Source: Imhoffiella purpurea
Lineage (GTDB): Bacteria > Pseudomonadota > Gammaproteobacteria > Chromatiales > Chromatiaceae
Length of the DNA: 64,000 bases
NCBI RefSeq assembly: GCF_000585215.1
Contig: NZ_AONC01000045.1
Location: 51,338 to 115,337 of the forward strand
Direction: 5' to 3'
Of the stretch, positions 15,932 to 24,276 are shown piece by piece. Positions within the stretch are counted from its first letter, which is position 1. Every line of letters starts with the position of its first letter. Both the position numbers and the translations under genes were made by a program. A model generated the notes under the pieces. That model saw only the letters and a program-made list of their open reading frames with translations. It was not told the DNA's origin and did no database searches.

Positions 15932-16821
15932 AACGCCCCCTTTGGATCCTTGGCGCACTGATCCTGTCGGGCTATCTGCTCGTCACCTCCGTCTTTCCGG
16001 TGCAGGAGACGGAGATCGCCGTCGTCACCCAGTTCGGCAAGCCGGTGCGCACCATCCGCGAGGCCGGGCTCGCGTTCAAGCTGCCCGCGCCCATCCAGAC
16101 CCGGACCATGCTCGACAAGCGTCTGCAGATGCTCGTCCTGGAGCCGGGCGAATTCGTCACCCGGGATCGGCGCAACCTGGTCGTCGCCGCCTTCGCCGCT
16201 TGGCGCATCGGCGACGCCGGGGCCTTCCTGCAGAGCGTGCGCGACCGCGAGACGGCTCGGATCCGGTTGCGCGATCTGGTCAACGCCAGCATGGGGGCCG
16301 CCATCGGCAGCTTCCCGCTCAGCGACATCTTCGCCGTCGAGACATCCTCGCTCGGCTTGCCGCGGATCTTCGAAAGCGTGACCGAGCAGACCCACGAGAT
16401 GGCGCTGCGCGAGTTCGGGATCGAGGTCGTGGCCGTGCGGCCGAGCCGCTTCGGCTTTCCCAGGCAGAATCTGCGCGCCATCTATCAGCGCATGATCTCG
16501 GAGCAGGAGCGTCTGGCCACCCAGTATCGTGCCGAGGGCAAGGAGGCCGCCTCCAACATCGCCGCCGGGACCGAGCGCGAGACCCGCGAGCTGCTGGCCC
16601 GCGCCTATCGCGAGAGCCAGACCGTCAAGGGCAAGGGCGAGGCCGAGGCGGCGCGGATCTATGCCGAGGCCTTCGAGACTGATGCCGACTATTACCGGCT
16701 CACCCGGACCCTGGATGCCTATCGGAAGATCCTCGGCGAGGGCACGACCTTCGTCCTCTCCACCGACACCCCCATCTTCGAGCAGCTCCTGACGCCGCCC
16801 CGGGCGGCCGAGAGCCCGTGA
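15928..16821 (+). CDS. SPFH-domain membrane protein, HflC-like
   Basis: 297 residues from the GTG at 15928, which has AGGAGG upstream and overlaps the previous stop (GTGA). One N-terminal helix (LWILGALILSGYLLVTSVF), then the SPFH core: QETEIAVVTQFGKPVRTI, RDRRNLVVAAFAAWRIGD and the coiled-coil EQERLATQYRAEGKEAASNI. This order is typical of HflC, which with HflK surrounds FtsH protease. The genome will have a canonical hflKC elsewhere (usually next to hfq-hflX), so this is a paralogous set dedicated to the neighbouring CDF transporter. Coupled to the next gene by another GTGA overlap. Confidence 0.82.
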   Translation: MKRPLWILGALILSGYLLVTSVFPVQETEIAVVTQFGKPVRTIREAGLAFKLPAPIQTRTMLDKRLQMLVLEPGEFVTRDRRNLVVAAFAAWRIGDAGAFLQSVRDRETARIRLRDLVNASMGAAIGSFPLSDIFAVETSSLGLPRIFESVTEQTHEMALREFGIEVVAVRPSRFGFPRQNLRAIYQRMISEQERLATQYRAEGKEAASNIAAGTERETRELLARAYRESQTVKGKGEAEAARIYAEAFETDADYYRLTRTLDAYRKILGEGTTFVLSTDTPIFEQLLTPPRAAESP

Positions 16822-17747
16822 AGCTCTCGGAGGACATCGCCCGCGTCCTGAACGCGAGCCGGGTCTTCCTCTGGGTACTGCTCCTGCTGGTGCTTCCGGG
16901 GATCTATCTGGCGAGCGGCTTCTACTCGGTCGGCCCGGAGCAGCGCGGCGTGCTCTACCGCTTCGGGCGCATGCTCGACGATAGGGTCCTGCCCGGCATG
17001 CACTATCGTTTGCCCTGGCCGATCGAGCGGGTCGAGCGTCTGGCGACCACGGCCGTGCGCTCGATCGAGCTGGACCTGTCCGAGGGTGCGGGCGAGCGGC
17101 TCCAGGGCGAGCTGACCAGCGGCGATCTGGGGCTGGCCGCCGTCGCACTGGTGCTCCAGTACACCATCGAGGGACCGGGCGATTTCCAGACCCGGGTCCT
17201 GGAGCCCGAGTCGCTGCTGCGTCAGCTGACCCGCGCCGAGGCCATCCAGTACGTCGCCGGACAACGGATCGACACCCTGCTCACCACCGGACGCAATCGG
17301 CTCCAGTCGAGCCCGCGCCAGACCCTCCAGGCCCAGGTGCGCGTCCTGCGGCTGGGCATCAACGTCACCTCGGTGCAGATCAAGCGGCTCGAGCCGGCCG
17401 AACCGGTCAAGCGGGCCTTCGACGAGGTGGCCGCCGCGCGCGCCGAGAAACAGAAGCTGATCCAGATGGAGCGCGGCGAGCGCAGCTCCCGGCTCGCCCG
17501 CGCCCGGGGCGATGCCAACCAGACCCTGCAGCGGGCACAGGCCTACGCCAGCGAGCGACTGGAGCAGGCCCGGGGCGACTATGCCCATTTCACGACCACC
17601 TGGCGGGAATATCGCCGGTCGCCGGACATCATGGGCCGGCGGCTCTATCTGGAGACGTTGGAGACCGTGCTCGGCAGGGCGCGGGTCACGGTCGCCAGCC
17701 CCTCTCGCGTCCAGCCGCCGGAGTCTTCGAGCCCGCGGCATCCCTGA
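16818..17747 (+). CDS. SPFH-domain membrane protein, HflK-like
   Basis: 309 residues from a GTG at 16818 overlapping the preceding stop. It has an N-terminal membrane helix (VFLWVLLLLVLPGIYLASGF), the HflK/stomatin signature YSVGPEQRGVLYRFGRML with PGMHYRLPWPIERVE, and a C-terminal coiled coil (AARAEKQKLIQMERGE). It closes an operon of CDF-SPFH, HflC-like and HflK-like proteins. Three SPFH subunits tied to a metal exporter suggest a membrane scaffold or protease-control platform around the transporter; this is inference from gene order. Confidence 0.82.
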   Translation: MKLSEDIARVLNASRVFLWVLLLLVLPGIYLASGFYSVGPEQRGVLYRFGRMLDDRVLPGMHYRLPWPIERVERLATTAVRSIELDLSEGAGERLQGELTSGDLGLAAVALVLQYTIEGPGDFQTRVLEPESLLRQLTRAEAIQYVAGQRIDTLLTTGRNRLQSSPRQTLQAQVRVLRLGINVTSVQIKRLEPAEPVKRAFDEVAAARAEKQKLIQMERGERSSRLARARGDANQTLQRAQAYASERLEQARGDYAHFTTTWREYRRSPDIMGRRLYLETLETVLGRARVTVASPSRVQPPESSSPRHP

Positions 17748-17763
17748 CCCGAGCCGGCCGCGC

Positions 17764-18168
17764 CTATCGGCCGTCCACGCAGCGCTCGACCACCGCCGAG
17801 CACCGCTTGATGCTGCCGAATCCCCAGCCTGCGCGATTGTCGCTCGCGATCGCGACGATGCGTCCATCCCGCACCCGGATGTCGAAGACGCAGGCCGTGG
17901 CATCGCGATCGGGATCCGGGGCGGGATCGGACAGCAGCCGTCCCTCGGCATTGCGCGACTGGGCCGACGAGTAGCGGTACAGACGTGTCGAGGAGGTGCC
18001 GGGCACCTCGCGGATCTCCAATGGCTCTCCGATGCAGTGCGCCAATATGTCGGCATCCTCGCCGATCAGCGCCTGTTCGGCCGTGTGCAGGGTCTTCAGG
18101 TGGGGGGCGCCGCAGCCGGCGAGCGCCAGCGCGGGAAGTGCGGCGAGCAGGGCGTGTTCGGTACGCAT
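17764..18168 (-). CDS. Small lipoprotein, SmpA/OmlA-like in outline
   Basis: 134 residues. The N-terminus MRTEHALLAALPALALAGC is a lipoprotein signal with lipobox LAGC. The mature part (EQALIGEDADILAHCIGEPL, STRLYRYSSA, RDGRIVAIASDNRAGWGFGS) has the short repeat-free layout of SmpA/OmlA-like domains, with VFDIRVRDGRIV similar to their final strands, and two late cysteines (KRCSAVVERC). Outer- or inner-membrane attachment is not obvious. GAGGAGAG precedes the ATG. It follows the membrane-protein gene at 18202 on the same strand, so the two may be co-transcribed under the divergent MarR regulator. Confidence 0.7.
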   Translation of the reverse strand: MRTEHALLAALPALALAGCGAPHLKTLHTAEQALIGEDADILAHCIGEPLEIREVPGTSSTRLYRYSSAQSRNAEGRLLSDPAPDPDRDATACVFDIRVRDGRIVAIASDNRAGWGFGSIKRCSAVVERCVDGR

Positions 18169-18201
18169 GGTTTCTCTCCTCGGGTGGATCCTTTCCGGTG
18201 T

Positions 18202-18648
18202 TCAGGCGGTGGCCGTGCGCAGCCGGCCGCTCAGGCGCAGACCGTCGCGCAGGCTCATGCCGAGCAGGGCGATGTTGACGGCCCCGGCGATCAGTTCGAG
18301 TGCCTGGACCCCGTAGAAGACCGTGTCGAGCGTTCCCGACTGGGCCTTGAAGGACAGCAGGAAGGCGCAGGGGACCAGGATCAGCAGACCGTTCGCGGCG
18401 ATGAGCGGCATGCGTCGGCGCTTGGCGGCGACCAGTCCCCCGGAGCGGTCGCGCGCGATCGCGAAGCCCGATCCGCCGACCGCCGCGAGGGCCGGAACCA
18501 GGATCACCAGACCCCAGGGGATGGCGGTCTTGACCGCGACGATGGCGGCCGTGTCGCCGAGCGTCTCGGCCAGGACCGTGGCGATCCAGAAGGTCAGGAT
18601 GGTCAGTAGCGCGATCGCGCCGGCGATGGGATGGATGCGTTTGGGCAT
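18202..18648 (-). CDS. Four-helix inner-membrane protein, unknown function
   Basis: 148 residues from the ATG at 18648 with GGAGAT seven bases upstream. Four hydrophobic segments are visible (AIALLTILTFWIATVLAETL, WGLVILVPALAAVGGSGFAI, LIAANGLLILVPCAFLLSF, ALELIAGAVNIALLGMSL), with a basic loop AAKRRRMPL in the middle. I do not recognise a named family. It is divergent from a MarR gene and shares its operator region, so it is likely the regulator's main target, perhaps a small exporter or membrane sensor. Confidence 0.65.
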   Translation of the reverse strand: MPKRIHPIAGAIALLTILTFWIATVLAETLGDTAAIVAVKTAIPWGLVILVPALAAVGGSGFAIARDRSGGLVAAKRRRMPLIAANGLLILVPCAFLLSFKAQSGTLDTVFYGVQALELIAGAVNIALLGMSLRDGLRLSGRLRTATA

Positions 18649-18673
18649 GGGATATCTCCGTCTCGAATAAAAC

Positions 18674-18711
18674 ATAGCGTGCTATATAACATTGCATATC
18701 AAGCTATGCAA
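18674..18711. promoter_or_regulatory. Paired palindromes, probable MarR operator
   Basis: Two inverted repeats sit side by side in an AT-rich divergent promoter: ATAGC-GT-GCTAT (18674-18685) and TTGCATA-N6-TATGCAA (18692-18711). Both are symmetrical and about one and a half to two helical turns apart, typical for winged-helix dimers. They lie 26 bases from the membrane-protein start and about 90 bases from the MarR start. Confidence 0.6.
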
Positions 18712-18798
18712 GTGGTACCAAGACGGGATTCGAGCGTTGGGATGCGTCGATCGCATCCTTCTTGCCTGCGACGGACGGCTTCAGTCGAGACGAATCAG

Positions 18799-19275
18799 AT
18801 GACCTTCAATAAAGACGAGTCGGCGGGCTATCTCGCCAATCACCTGGCGCGCCTGTTCGCGCGCGACCTTCAGGCGCGGATCAAGCCGCTGGGATTGAGC
18901 ACCGGGACCTTTCCGGCCCTGCTGGTGCTGTGGGAGAACGACGGTCTGACCCAGCGCGAGCTGATCGAGCGTCTGGACATCGAGCAGCCGACCATGGCCA
19001 ACACGTTGACGCGCATGGAGCGCGACGGTCTGATTCGGCGTTGCAAGGATCCGGCCGACGGGCGGGTACAGCGCATCTGGCTGACGGATGAGGCGCGCGC
19101 GCTCGAAGGTCTGGCAACGGCGGCGGCCGAGGCGGTGAACGCCGACGCGCTGGCGGGGCTCGGGGACGAGGAGCGAGCGGCCTTCCAGGCGACGATGCGC
19201 CGGATCATCGCCACCCTGCAGGCGTCCGCCGACGATCGGGACACCCCGGCCAGGGGCCGTACCGAATCCCTATGA
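18799..19275 (+). CDS. MarR-family transcriptional regulator
   Basis: 158 residues from the ATG at 18799. The MarR winged helix is clear: NHLARLFARDLQARIKPLGL, GLTQRELIERLDIEQPTMAN (recognition helix), LTRMERDGLIRRCKDPADGR (wing) and a dimerisation helix at the C-terminus. MarR proteins usually repress a divergent gene and release DNA on binding phenolic or other small ligands, or on thiol oxidation. Paired palindromes in the divergent region support repression of the membrane protein at 18202-18648. An upstream in-frame start at 18631 would overlap the divergent gene and the operator and is rejected. Confidence 0.85.
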   Translation: MTFNKDESAGYLANHLARLFARDLQARIKPLGLSTGTFPALLVLWENDGLTQRELIERLDIEQPTMANTLTRMERDGLIRRCKDPADGRVQRIWLTDEARALEGLATAAAEAVNADALAGLGDEERAAFQATMRRIIATLQASADDRDTPARGRTESL

Positions 19276-19640
19276 TTCGGGATGAAGCGGGCCGCGCCTT
19301 CACGGAATCGCGTGAGCCGTCCGTCAGATGACGCTGGTCTCGATGCCACCGAGAGGCTCGACCCATCGCCGGGAGTCATTCCGGGAGGCGGTCGAGAGAA
19401 CGGGATACGGGTCCAGAGTCGGGCGAGAATAGGCTATCCTCCTGATCGCCGTTGGGGATCGCTTGTCCTGGTTTCAAGCGCCTCCTCGGCTTCCGGCCCG
19501 GTTGCGAGCCAACTCATTCCCCGAGCGGTCGTGGCGGTTCAGGCTCCATTGTTCGATGAAAATTCATAAAATTAGAAGACTCTAAAATTTGCCCGAACCG
19601 TGTTAACATCCGCGAGATTTTGTAGCGAGGAATCAATCAT
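19276..19640. other. Intergenic region with an AT-rich promoter zone before the ArnT-like gene
   Basis: No convincing gene lies in these 365 bases. The first 270 bases are GC-rich without family-like reading frames. The last 85 are strikingly AT-rich and contain the perfect inverted repeat TTAGA-AGAC-TCTAA (19572-19585) and several TA-rich hexamers, which mark the promoter of the downstream transferase gene; TGTAGCGAGGAA supplies the ribosome site. Confidence 0.5.
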
Positions 19641-21194
19641 ATGTCCACCGCAGAGAATGCATCCGCCGACGCCAAGTCGGCCTCCGGAGGCGTGCGGCCG
19701 CAAGGCGGCTCGCTCGTGCTGCTGACCTTCATCCTGGCCATCGTCTTCGTCGGCTCCACCCTCGTCGGCCACGCCCCCTGGAAGCTGCACGAGGTGCAGA
19801 ACCTGGAGATCGTGCAGTCGATGGCCGACAGCGGCGATCTGGTGGTGCCCATGCAGGCCGGCCAGCCCGCCCTGGACACGCCGCCGCTCTATCCCTTGAC
19901 CGCCGTCGAGCTGGTGACGGTCGAGCGCCTGGCCCAATACGTTCCGCAGACCGATGCGGCCCGGGTCGCCTCCGGGCTCTATCTGGCGATCACCCTGGTG
20001 TTCGCCGGTCTGCTGGGTCGGCTGACCTGGCAGCCCGCCGTGAGCAAGGGCGTCGGCCCGGCCGGGGCCATGACGGTTCTGCTCCTGCTCGGCACGCTCG
20101 GCATGGTCTGGTTCGGACACGATGCGATTGCGGACAGCGCCCTGATCGCCGGTGCCACCATGGGGCTCTACGGTCTGCTGCGTCTGCCCAAGTCCGTCTT
20201 CTGGGGCGGGCTCTGGTTCGGAACCGGCGCCGGTATCGCCTTCATGGCCAAGGGGCTCCTGGGTCCGGCGATCCTCGGCATCACGGCCGTGGCCATGCCC
20301 TTCCTCGCCACCTGGGGCGGACTCGGGCGTCAGATCCGCGGACTGATCCTGGGGCTCCTGTTCGCCGCGCCCTGGTTCCTGGTCTGGCCCTGGCTGCTGC
20401 ACGAGCGCGATCCCCAGCTCTTCGACCAGTGGCTGTGGGGCAACACGCTCGATCCCTATCTGAACAACCTCGCGCTCGGAACCCCAGAGGAGAACCTCGA
20501 GTGGCTCTGGACCGCGCTGGTGATGGCCTTCCCGGCCTGGCTGCTCGCGCCTCTGGCACTGCTGCTGCGTCCGGGTGCCTTCTTCGGTCTCCCCGGCGTG
20601 CGTCTGGCCCTGCTGGTCTCCGTCGTCGGCTGGGCGGTCATGCTCGTCGCCGAGCCGGCCCAGCCGGTCGACGCGCTCATGCTGCTGGTGCCCCTGGCGG
20701 TGCTCGGGGCCGGTGCCGTGACCCGGATGCCCGATCTGCTGGTGATGCCCATGAAATGGGTCTCGACCCTGCTGTTCGGCCTCGTCGCCGTGGCGCTCTG
20801 GGGACTCTGGGGCTATTTCCGCTTCCAGGGCCAACTGCCCGAGATCGAACAGCTGGCCGCCTACATCCCGGCCGACTACGGCTATGCCTTCCAGCCCGGT
20901 CTCTATCTGGTCGCGGCCCTGGCCACCGTCATCTGGATCTGGATCCTGATGCGCTTCCGCTCGCCGAACCCCTCGGCGCTGCTGGCCTGGCCGGCCGGTG
21001 TCGTCATGACCTGGGCGCTGCTGGCCCTGCACCAGCCGCTGGTCGATCAGGTCATTGCCGAACGCGGCATGATCGAGGAGCCGGGTGTCGGCGAGCTCGC
21101 GCTGCGTTTCGAGAAGTCGGCCGAGGCGGCAGACGCACAATCGTCTGCGCCCGAAGCCACCTCCTCCGAGGCCGCCGCGCCGGCTGCCGAGTAG
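19641..21194 (+). CDS. ArnT-like GT-C glycosyltransferase
   Basis: 517 residues with about 11-12 membrane helices. The first periplasmic loop has the ArnT/PMT pattern HEVQNLEIVQSMADSGDLVV followed by DTPPLYPL, where the acidic residues coordinate the lipid-phosphate donor. A second signature GHDAIADSALIAGATMGLYG and KGLLGPAILG fit the family. Such enzymes transfer a sugar from undecaprenyl phosphate to lipid A, glycoprotein or other periplasmic acceptors. The C-terminal 30 residues are Ala/Ser/Glu-rich. No arn operon is adjacent, so the acceptor is unknown. It is monocistronic and ends opposite a sensor kinase gene, with a shared hairpin between the stops. Confidence 0.78.
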   Translation: MSTAENASADAKSASGGVRPQGGSLVLLTFILAIVFVGSTLVGHAPWKLHEVQNLEIVQSMADSGDLVVPMQAGQPALDTPPLYPLTAVELVTVERLAQYVPQTDAARVASGLYLAITLVFAGLLGRLTWQPAVSKGVGPAGAMTVLLLLGTLGMVWFGHDAIADSALIAGATMGLYGLLRLPKSVFWGGLWFGTGAGIAFMAKGLLGPAILGITAVAMPFLATWGGLGRQIRGLILGLLFAAPWFLVWPWLLHERDPQLFDQWLWGNTLDPYLNNLALGTPEENLEWLWTALVMAFPAWLLAPLALLLRPGAFFGLPGVRLALLVSVVGWAVMLVAEPAQPVDALMLLVPLAVLGAGAVTRMPDLLVMPMKWVSTLLFGLVAVALWGLWGYFRFQGQLPEIEQLAAYIPADYGYAFQPGLYLVAALATVIWIWILMRFRSPNPSALLAWPAGVVMTWALLALHQPLVDQVIAERGMIEEPGVGELALRFEKSAEAADAQSSAPEATSSEAAAPAAE

Positions 21195-21255
21195 GCCGGA
21201 GCCGGGATACCTCGCTGGCGGCCCATTGGGCCACCGACCGCGAGGCACCGCTGGG

Positions 21256-21290
21256 GCGGACGCTGGGATGGGCCATCATCCCGCGTCCGC
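21256..21290. terminator. Bidirectional terminator hairpin between convergent genes
   Basis: Arm 21256-21270 pairs with arm 21277-21290 over 14 base pairs with a single bulged T, loop GGCCAT. It overlaps the kinase stop region (21276) and follows the ArnT-like stop by about 60 bases. No T-run on either side beyond short CTTT, so termination efficiency is uncertain. Confidence 0.5.
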
Positions 21291-23354
21291 CTTTCGCGTT
21301 CCAGGCGGCTGGATCAGTGGCAGCTCGATACGGAATTCGGCCCCTGGATCCCGGTTGACCACCTCGACCCGTCCCTCCATGGCGAGCGTCAGACGACGCA
21401 CCAGCGCCAGACCGATGCCGGTTCCCGAGATGGCTCGGCGCTTGGCCTCCTCGCCGCGATAGAAGAGCTGGAAGACCCGGGCGCGCTGGCCTCTGGGGAT
21501 GCCGGGGCCGAAATCCCGCACGCTGAGACAAACCCGTCGTTCGCCGCGCGGCTCGCAGCCGATCCGGATCCGGCGCTCGCGCGACTCGGCCGAAAACTTG
21601 AGCGCGTTGTCGATCAGGTTGATGAAGATCTGGACCAATGCGTCCGGGTCGACCTGGACCCAGGCGTCCATCCCGCAGCCGATCTCGAGGGCGAAACCGG
21701 CACGCTCGACCTGGGCCGAGACCCGCTCGCGCACCGTGCGTAGCAGCTCCTCGAGTCCGACCGGCTGGATCTCCAGGACCTGGGCGTCGCGTCCGATGCG
21801 GGCGAGCTGCAGCACGTTGGCGATCAGCCGCGACAGGCGCTCGCTCTCCTCGTGGATCAGCCGGTAGTAGGTCTGCTTGCGGTGCTCGGCCGCGAATCCG
21901 GCGCTCAGCATCTCGGCGTACATGCGGATCGAGGTCAGGGGCGTCTTGAGCTCGTGACTCACCGAGGAGACGAAGTCCTGCTGCTGACGCATCAGCTCGA
22001 TCTGTCCCATCCCCAGCCGGTACATGAGCCAGCCGCCGCCCACCAGCACCAAGGCCAGTGCCGTCGCCATCCAGCCGATGACCGCCGCGCCGGGGGGATC
22101 GGGCAGCCGGGTGACGCTGAAGACGAGCTCGAGCCCGCCGAATGGCTCCTGCATGCGCGTGCGGTAGAGCAGGGTGCCGCTGAGCGCCGGCTGGCCGCTG
22201 CCGGATTGGCGGCCCGGGGTCGCATGGAAGCGGGTCAGCAGGGCTCCGCGATAGCCCAGCGCCAGATCGCTGGTGCGCGCCAATGCCGTTGCCTCGAAGG
22301 CATCGCCGACGACGCGCTCGAGAAAGGCGCGCTGCTCGATGAGGGCACCCTGGATGATCCGCTCTCCGTTGCGCCAGACGCTGCGGAACAGCAGGAAATG
22401 ACCGCTGTCGAGGCGACCCACCTCCATGGGCTCGATGGCCGTGTCGAAGAGCTGTACGGGCTGGGCGCCGGACGTCTCTTCGCTCTGCATTCGGGATTTC
22501 TCGGGCATGGGCGGTGCGGGGCCGGGCCGCGCGAACTCGAGTTCCGCCCCGATCTCGTCCGCCAGTCTCTCGGGTATCCTGCTCTTGGGTTTCTCCAGCC
22601 CCTCGAGGGTGGTGGCCGTCTGCTTCTCGATTTTCTGCGCGATCGCTGCCGCCGGGGCTTCGTCCTCGGCAGCGAGGCGCTCGAATGCCGCCTGGGAGAG
22701 TTTCTTGTTGAGCGTGCCGGGTACCGCCGGCGGAGCCGAACGCTGCATGGAATAGGACTGGGCTTCGTCATAGCCGGCGGAGCCGGAGACCTGGGCGCGG
22801 CTGCGGGTGGTCTCGGACGGCGAGACGATGACGGGATCGGGCACGGGCGCGTCGAGCTCGCGCGCCCCGCGCTCCACCAGTCTGTTGCCGATCAGGATGC
22901 CCTCGATCCGCTGTGCCTGCGCCTGGCGCAGTGCCAGCTCGGAGGGATCGATCCCGAACTCGGACGGCGGCAGGTCCGGCTCCGGGACGATCGGCGAGCT
23001 GAAACGGCCGTCGGCGCGGACCTGGAACCAGCCGATGAGCCCGGGGATACCCTGGCTGGCGGAGAGGTCGGACAGGGGCGATCGGCGCCGATAGCCGCGC
23101 CCGGCATCCCCGGAGGCGAAGCCGTAGTCGTCGATGCCGCGCGCGTCCTCCTGGCGCACCAGATCGGCGAGCCGGTCGTCGACCCGCGCGGCGAAGGCTT
23201 CGGCGGCGATCTGCTGCTGACGGAAGGACTCCCATTTGATCTGGTCGTAGGCCTTGTCGACCAGCAGCAGGCTGGGGACCGCCAGCGCCAGTATGAAGGA
23301 GACGATCCCGAGCCGGAGCCGGGTCCGGGCGCTCGCCGTTTCGAGACCCTTCAT
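21276..23354 (-). CDS. Sensor histidine kinase with a large periplasmic domain
   Basis: 692 residues. A first membrane helix (residues about 15-32) and a second (about 430-450, GWMATALALVLVGGGWLMY) bracket a 400-residue periplasmic sensor that matches no domain I recognise and contains low-complexity charged stretches. The cytoplasmic part has HisKA with the phosphorylated histidine in SSVSHELKTPLTSIRMYAEM, then N box (LINLIDNALKFSAESRERR), G1 (VRDFGPGIPRG) and G2 (GTGIGLALVRRL). Its ATG overlaps the stop of the response regulator gene (ATGA). The pair is divergent from a PspA-membrane-VWA operon, so it probably monitors envelope status. Same-strand order is regulator then kinase. Confidence 0.88.
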   Translation of the reverse strand: MKGLETASARTRLRLGIVSFILALAVPSLLLVDKAYDQIKWESFRQQQIAAEAFAARVDDRLADLVRQEDARGIDDYGFASGDAGRGYRRRSPLSDLSASQGIPGLIGWFQVRADGRFSSPIVPEPDLPPSEFGIDPSELALRQAQAQRIEGILIGNRLVERGARELDAPVPDPVIVSPSETTRSRAQVSGSAGYDEAQSYSMQRSAPPAVPGTLNKKLSQAAFERLAAEDEAPAAAIAQKIEKQTATTLEGLEKPKSRIPERLADEIGAELEFARPGPAPPMPEKSRMQSEETSGAQPVQLFDTAIEPMEVGRLDSGHFLLFRSVWRNGERIIQGALIEQRAFLERVVGDAFEATALARTSDLALGYRGALLTRFHATPGRQSGSGQPALSGTLLYRTRMQEPFGGLELVFSVTRLPDPPGAAVIGWMATALALVLVGGGWLMYRLGMGQIELMRQQQDFVSSVSHELKTPLTSIRMYAEMLSAGFAAEHRKQTYYRLIHEESERLSRLIANVLQLARIGRDAQVLEIQPVGLEELLRTVRERVSAQVERAGFALEIGCGMDAWVQVDPDALVQIFINLIDNALKFSAESRERRIRIGCEPRGERRVCLSVRDFGPGIPRGQRARVFQLFYRGEEAKRRAISGTGIGLALVRRLTLAMEGRVEVVNRDPGAEFRIELPLIQPPGTRKADAG

Positions 23355-24070
23355 TCGACCAGGCGGTAGCCGACGCCGCGCACCGTGACCAGGCGGATCG
23401 GATCGCTCGGGTCCGGCTCGACCTTGCGGCGCAGCTTGGCGATATGGATGTCCACGGTGCGGGTCTCCAGTCCGCAGTCCCGCGCATATCCCCAGACCTT
23501 GTTGAGCAGCTCCTCGCGCGAGACCGCGCGTCCGCGGTGCGCGGCCAGATAGTCGAGGATATCCATCTCGCGGCGGGTGAAGACGAGTTCCTCGTCGCCG
23601 CGCCGGCCGCAGAGCGACTGGCTGTCCAGTTCGAGGTCGCCGATGCGGATGACGGGGGTCGTCTCTTCGCGTCCCTGGGCGCGGCGGAGGACGGCCTGAA
23701 CCCGCAGCACCAGCTCGGTGACCGAGAAGGGCTTGGAGACATAGTCGTCCGCGCCGAGCCGCAGGCCCTGGATGATGTCGGCGTCTGCACCGCGGGCGGT
23801 GAGCATGATGATGGGCTGGACGCGATCGACCGCCCGGATGCGGTCGCAGATGGCGAAGCCGTCGAGCCCGGGCAGCATGATGTCGAGCAGCACCATGTCG
23901 AAGGTGCCGGTCAGTGCCATGGCGAGTCCGCCGGGTCCGTCCGGGGCGGTCTCGACCTCGAATCCGTGATAGACGAAGAGATCCTCCAGTCCGATCCGGA
24001 TGGCCTCCTTGTCCTCGACGATCAGGATGCGCTGCTTGTCTTGGCTCTTCATGTGGCGATCTGGATCCAT
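23351..24070 (-). CDS. OmpR/PhoB-family response regulator
   Basis: 239 residues from the ATG at 24070, chosen over an internal ATG at 24052 because GGGAGC lies eight bases upstream. The receiver has the phospho-Asp in MVLLDIMLPGLDGF, the acidic pair IVEDKEA and the Lys in ADDYVSKPFSVTELVLR. The C-terminal winged helix reads VFTRREMDILDYLAAHRGRA and RTVDIHIAKLRRKVE. It is the partner of the kinase downstream. A GTAAA-N6-GTAAA direct repeat just upstream resembles the binding site of CpxR, another envelope-stress OmpR-family regulator, which supports autoregulation and control of the divergent operon. Confidence 0.9.
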   Translation of the reverse strand: MDPDRHMKSQDKQRILIVEDKEAIRIGLEDLFVYHGFEVETAPDGPGGLAMALTGTFDMVLLDIMLPGLDGFAICDRIRAVDRVQPIIMLTARGADADIIQGLRLGADDYVSKPFSVTELVLRVQAVLRRAQGREETTPVIRIGDLELDSQSLCGRRGDEELVFTRREMDILDYLAAHRGRAVSREELLNKVWGYARDCGLETRTVDIHIAKLRRKVEPDPSDPIRLVTVRGVGYRLVE

Positions 24071-24164
24071 GCCGCGCTCCCCGGCGGGGGAAGCCGGGCG
24101 CGCTTCGTTTGGCCGAGTGTGTCGTTCAGCCGTGAAGGCTAGCACCCCGGGCTCCCGGGCGCGG

Positions 24165-24200
24165 GTAAATTCGATGTAAATCGCCGCCGGCGATTTTTAC
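24165..24200. promoter_or_regulatory. CpxR-like direct repeat and palindrome between regulator and pspA-like gene
   Basis: GTAAA (24165-24169) and GTAAA (24176-24180) are separated by six bases, matching the CpxR-type pattern GTAAA-N4-8-GTAAA. The second copy opens a palindrome AAATCGCC-GCC-GGCGATTT (24178-24196) that ends in TTTAC, the inverted half-site. The element sits in the 206-base divergent region, 77 bases before the pspA-like start. Confidence 0.55.
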
Positions 24201-24276
24201 CAATCCCTGCCTGGGGTTCGGTCACTGTCCTCCATAGACTCGAGTCACTGACAGACGAACGACTTCGGGAGGTTCG

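Noticed and set aside
19282..19569. Small plus-strand frame after the MarR gene
   Set aside because: No ribosome site, basic low-complexity composition and no recognisable domain.
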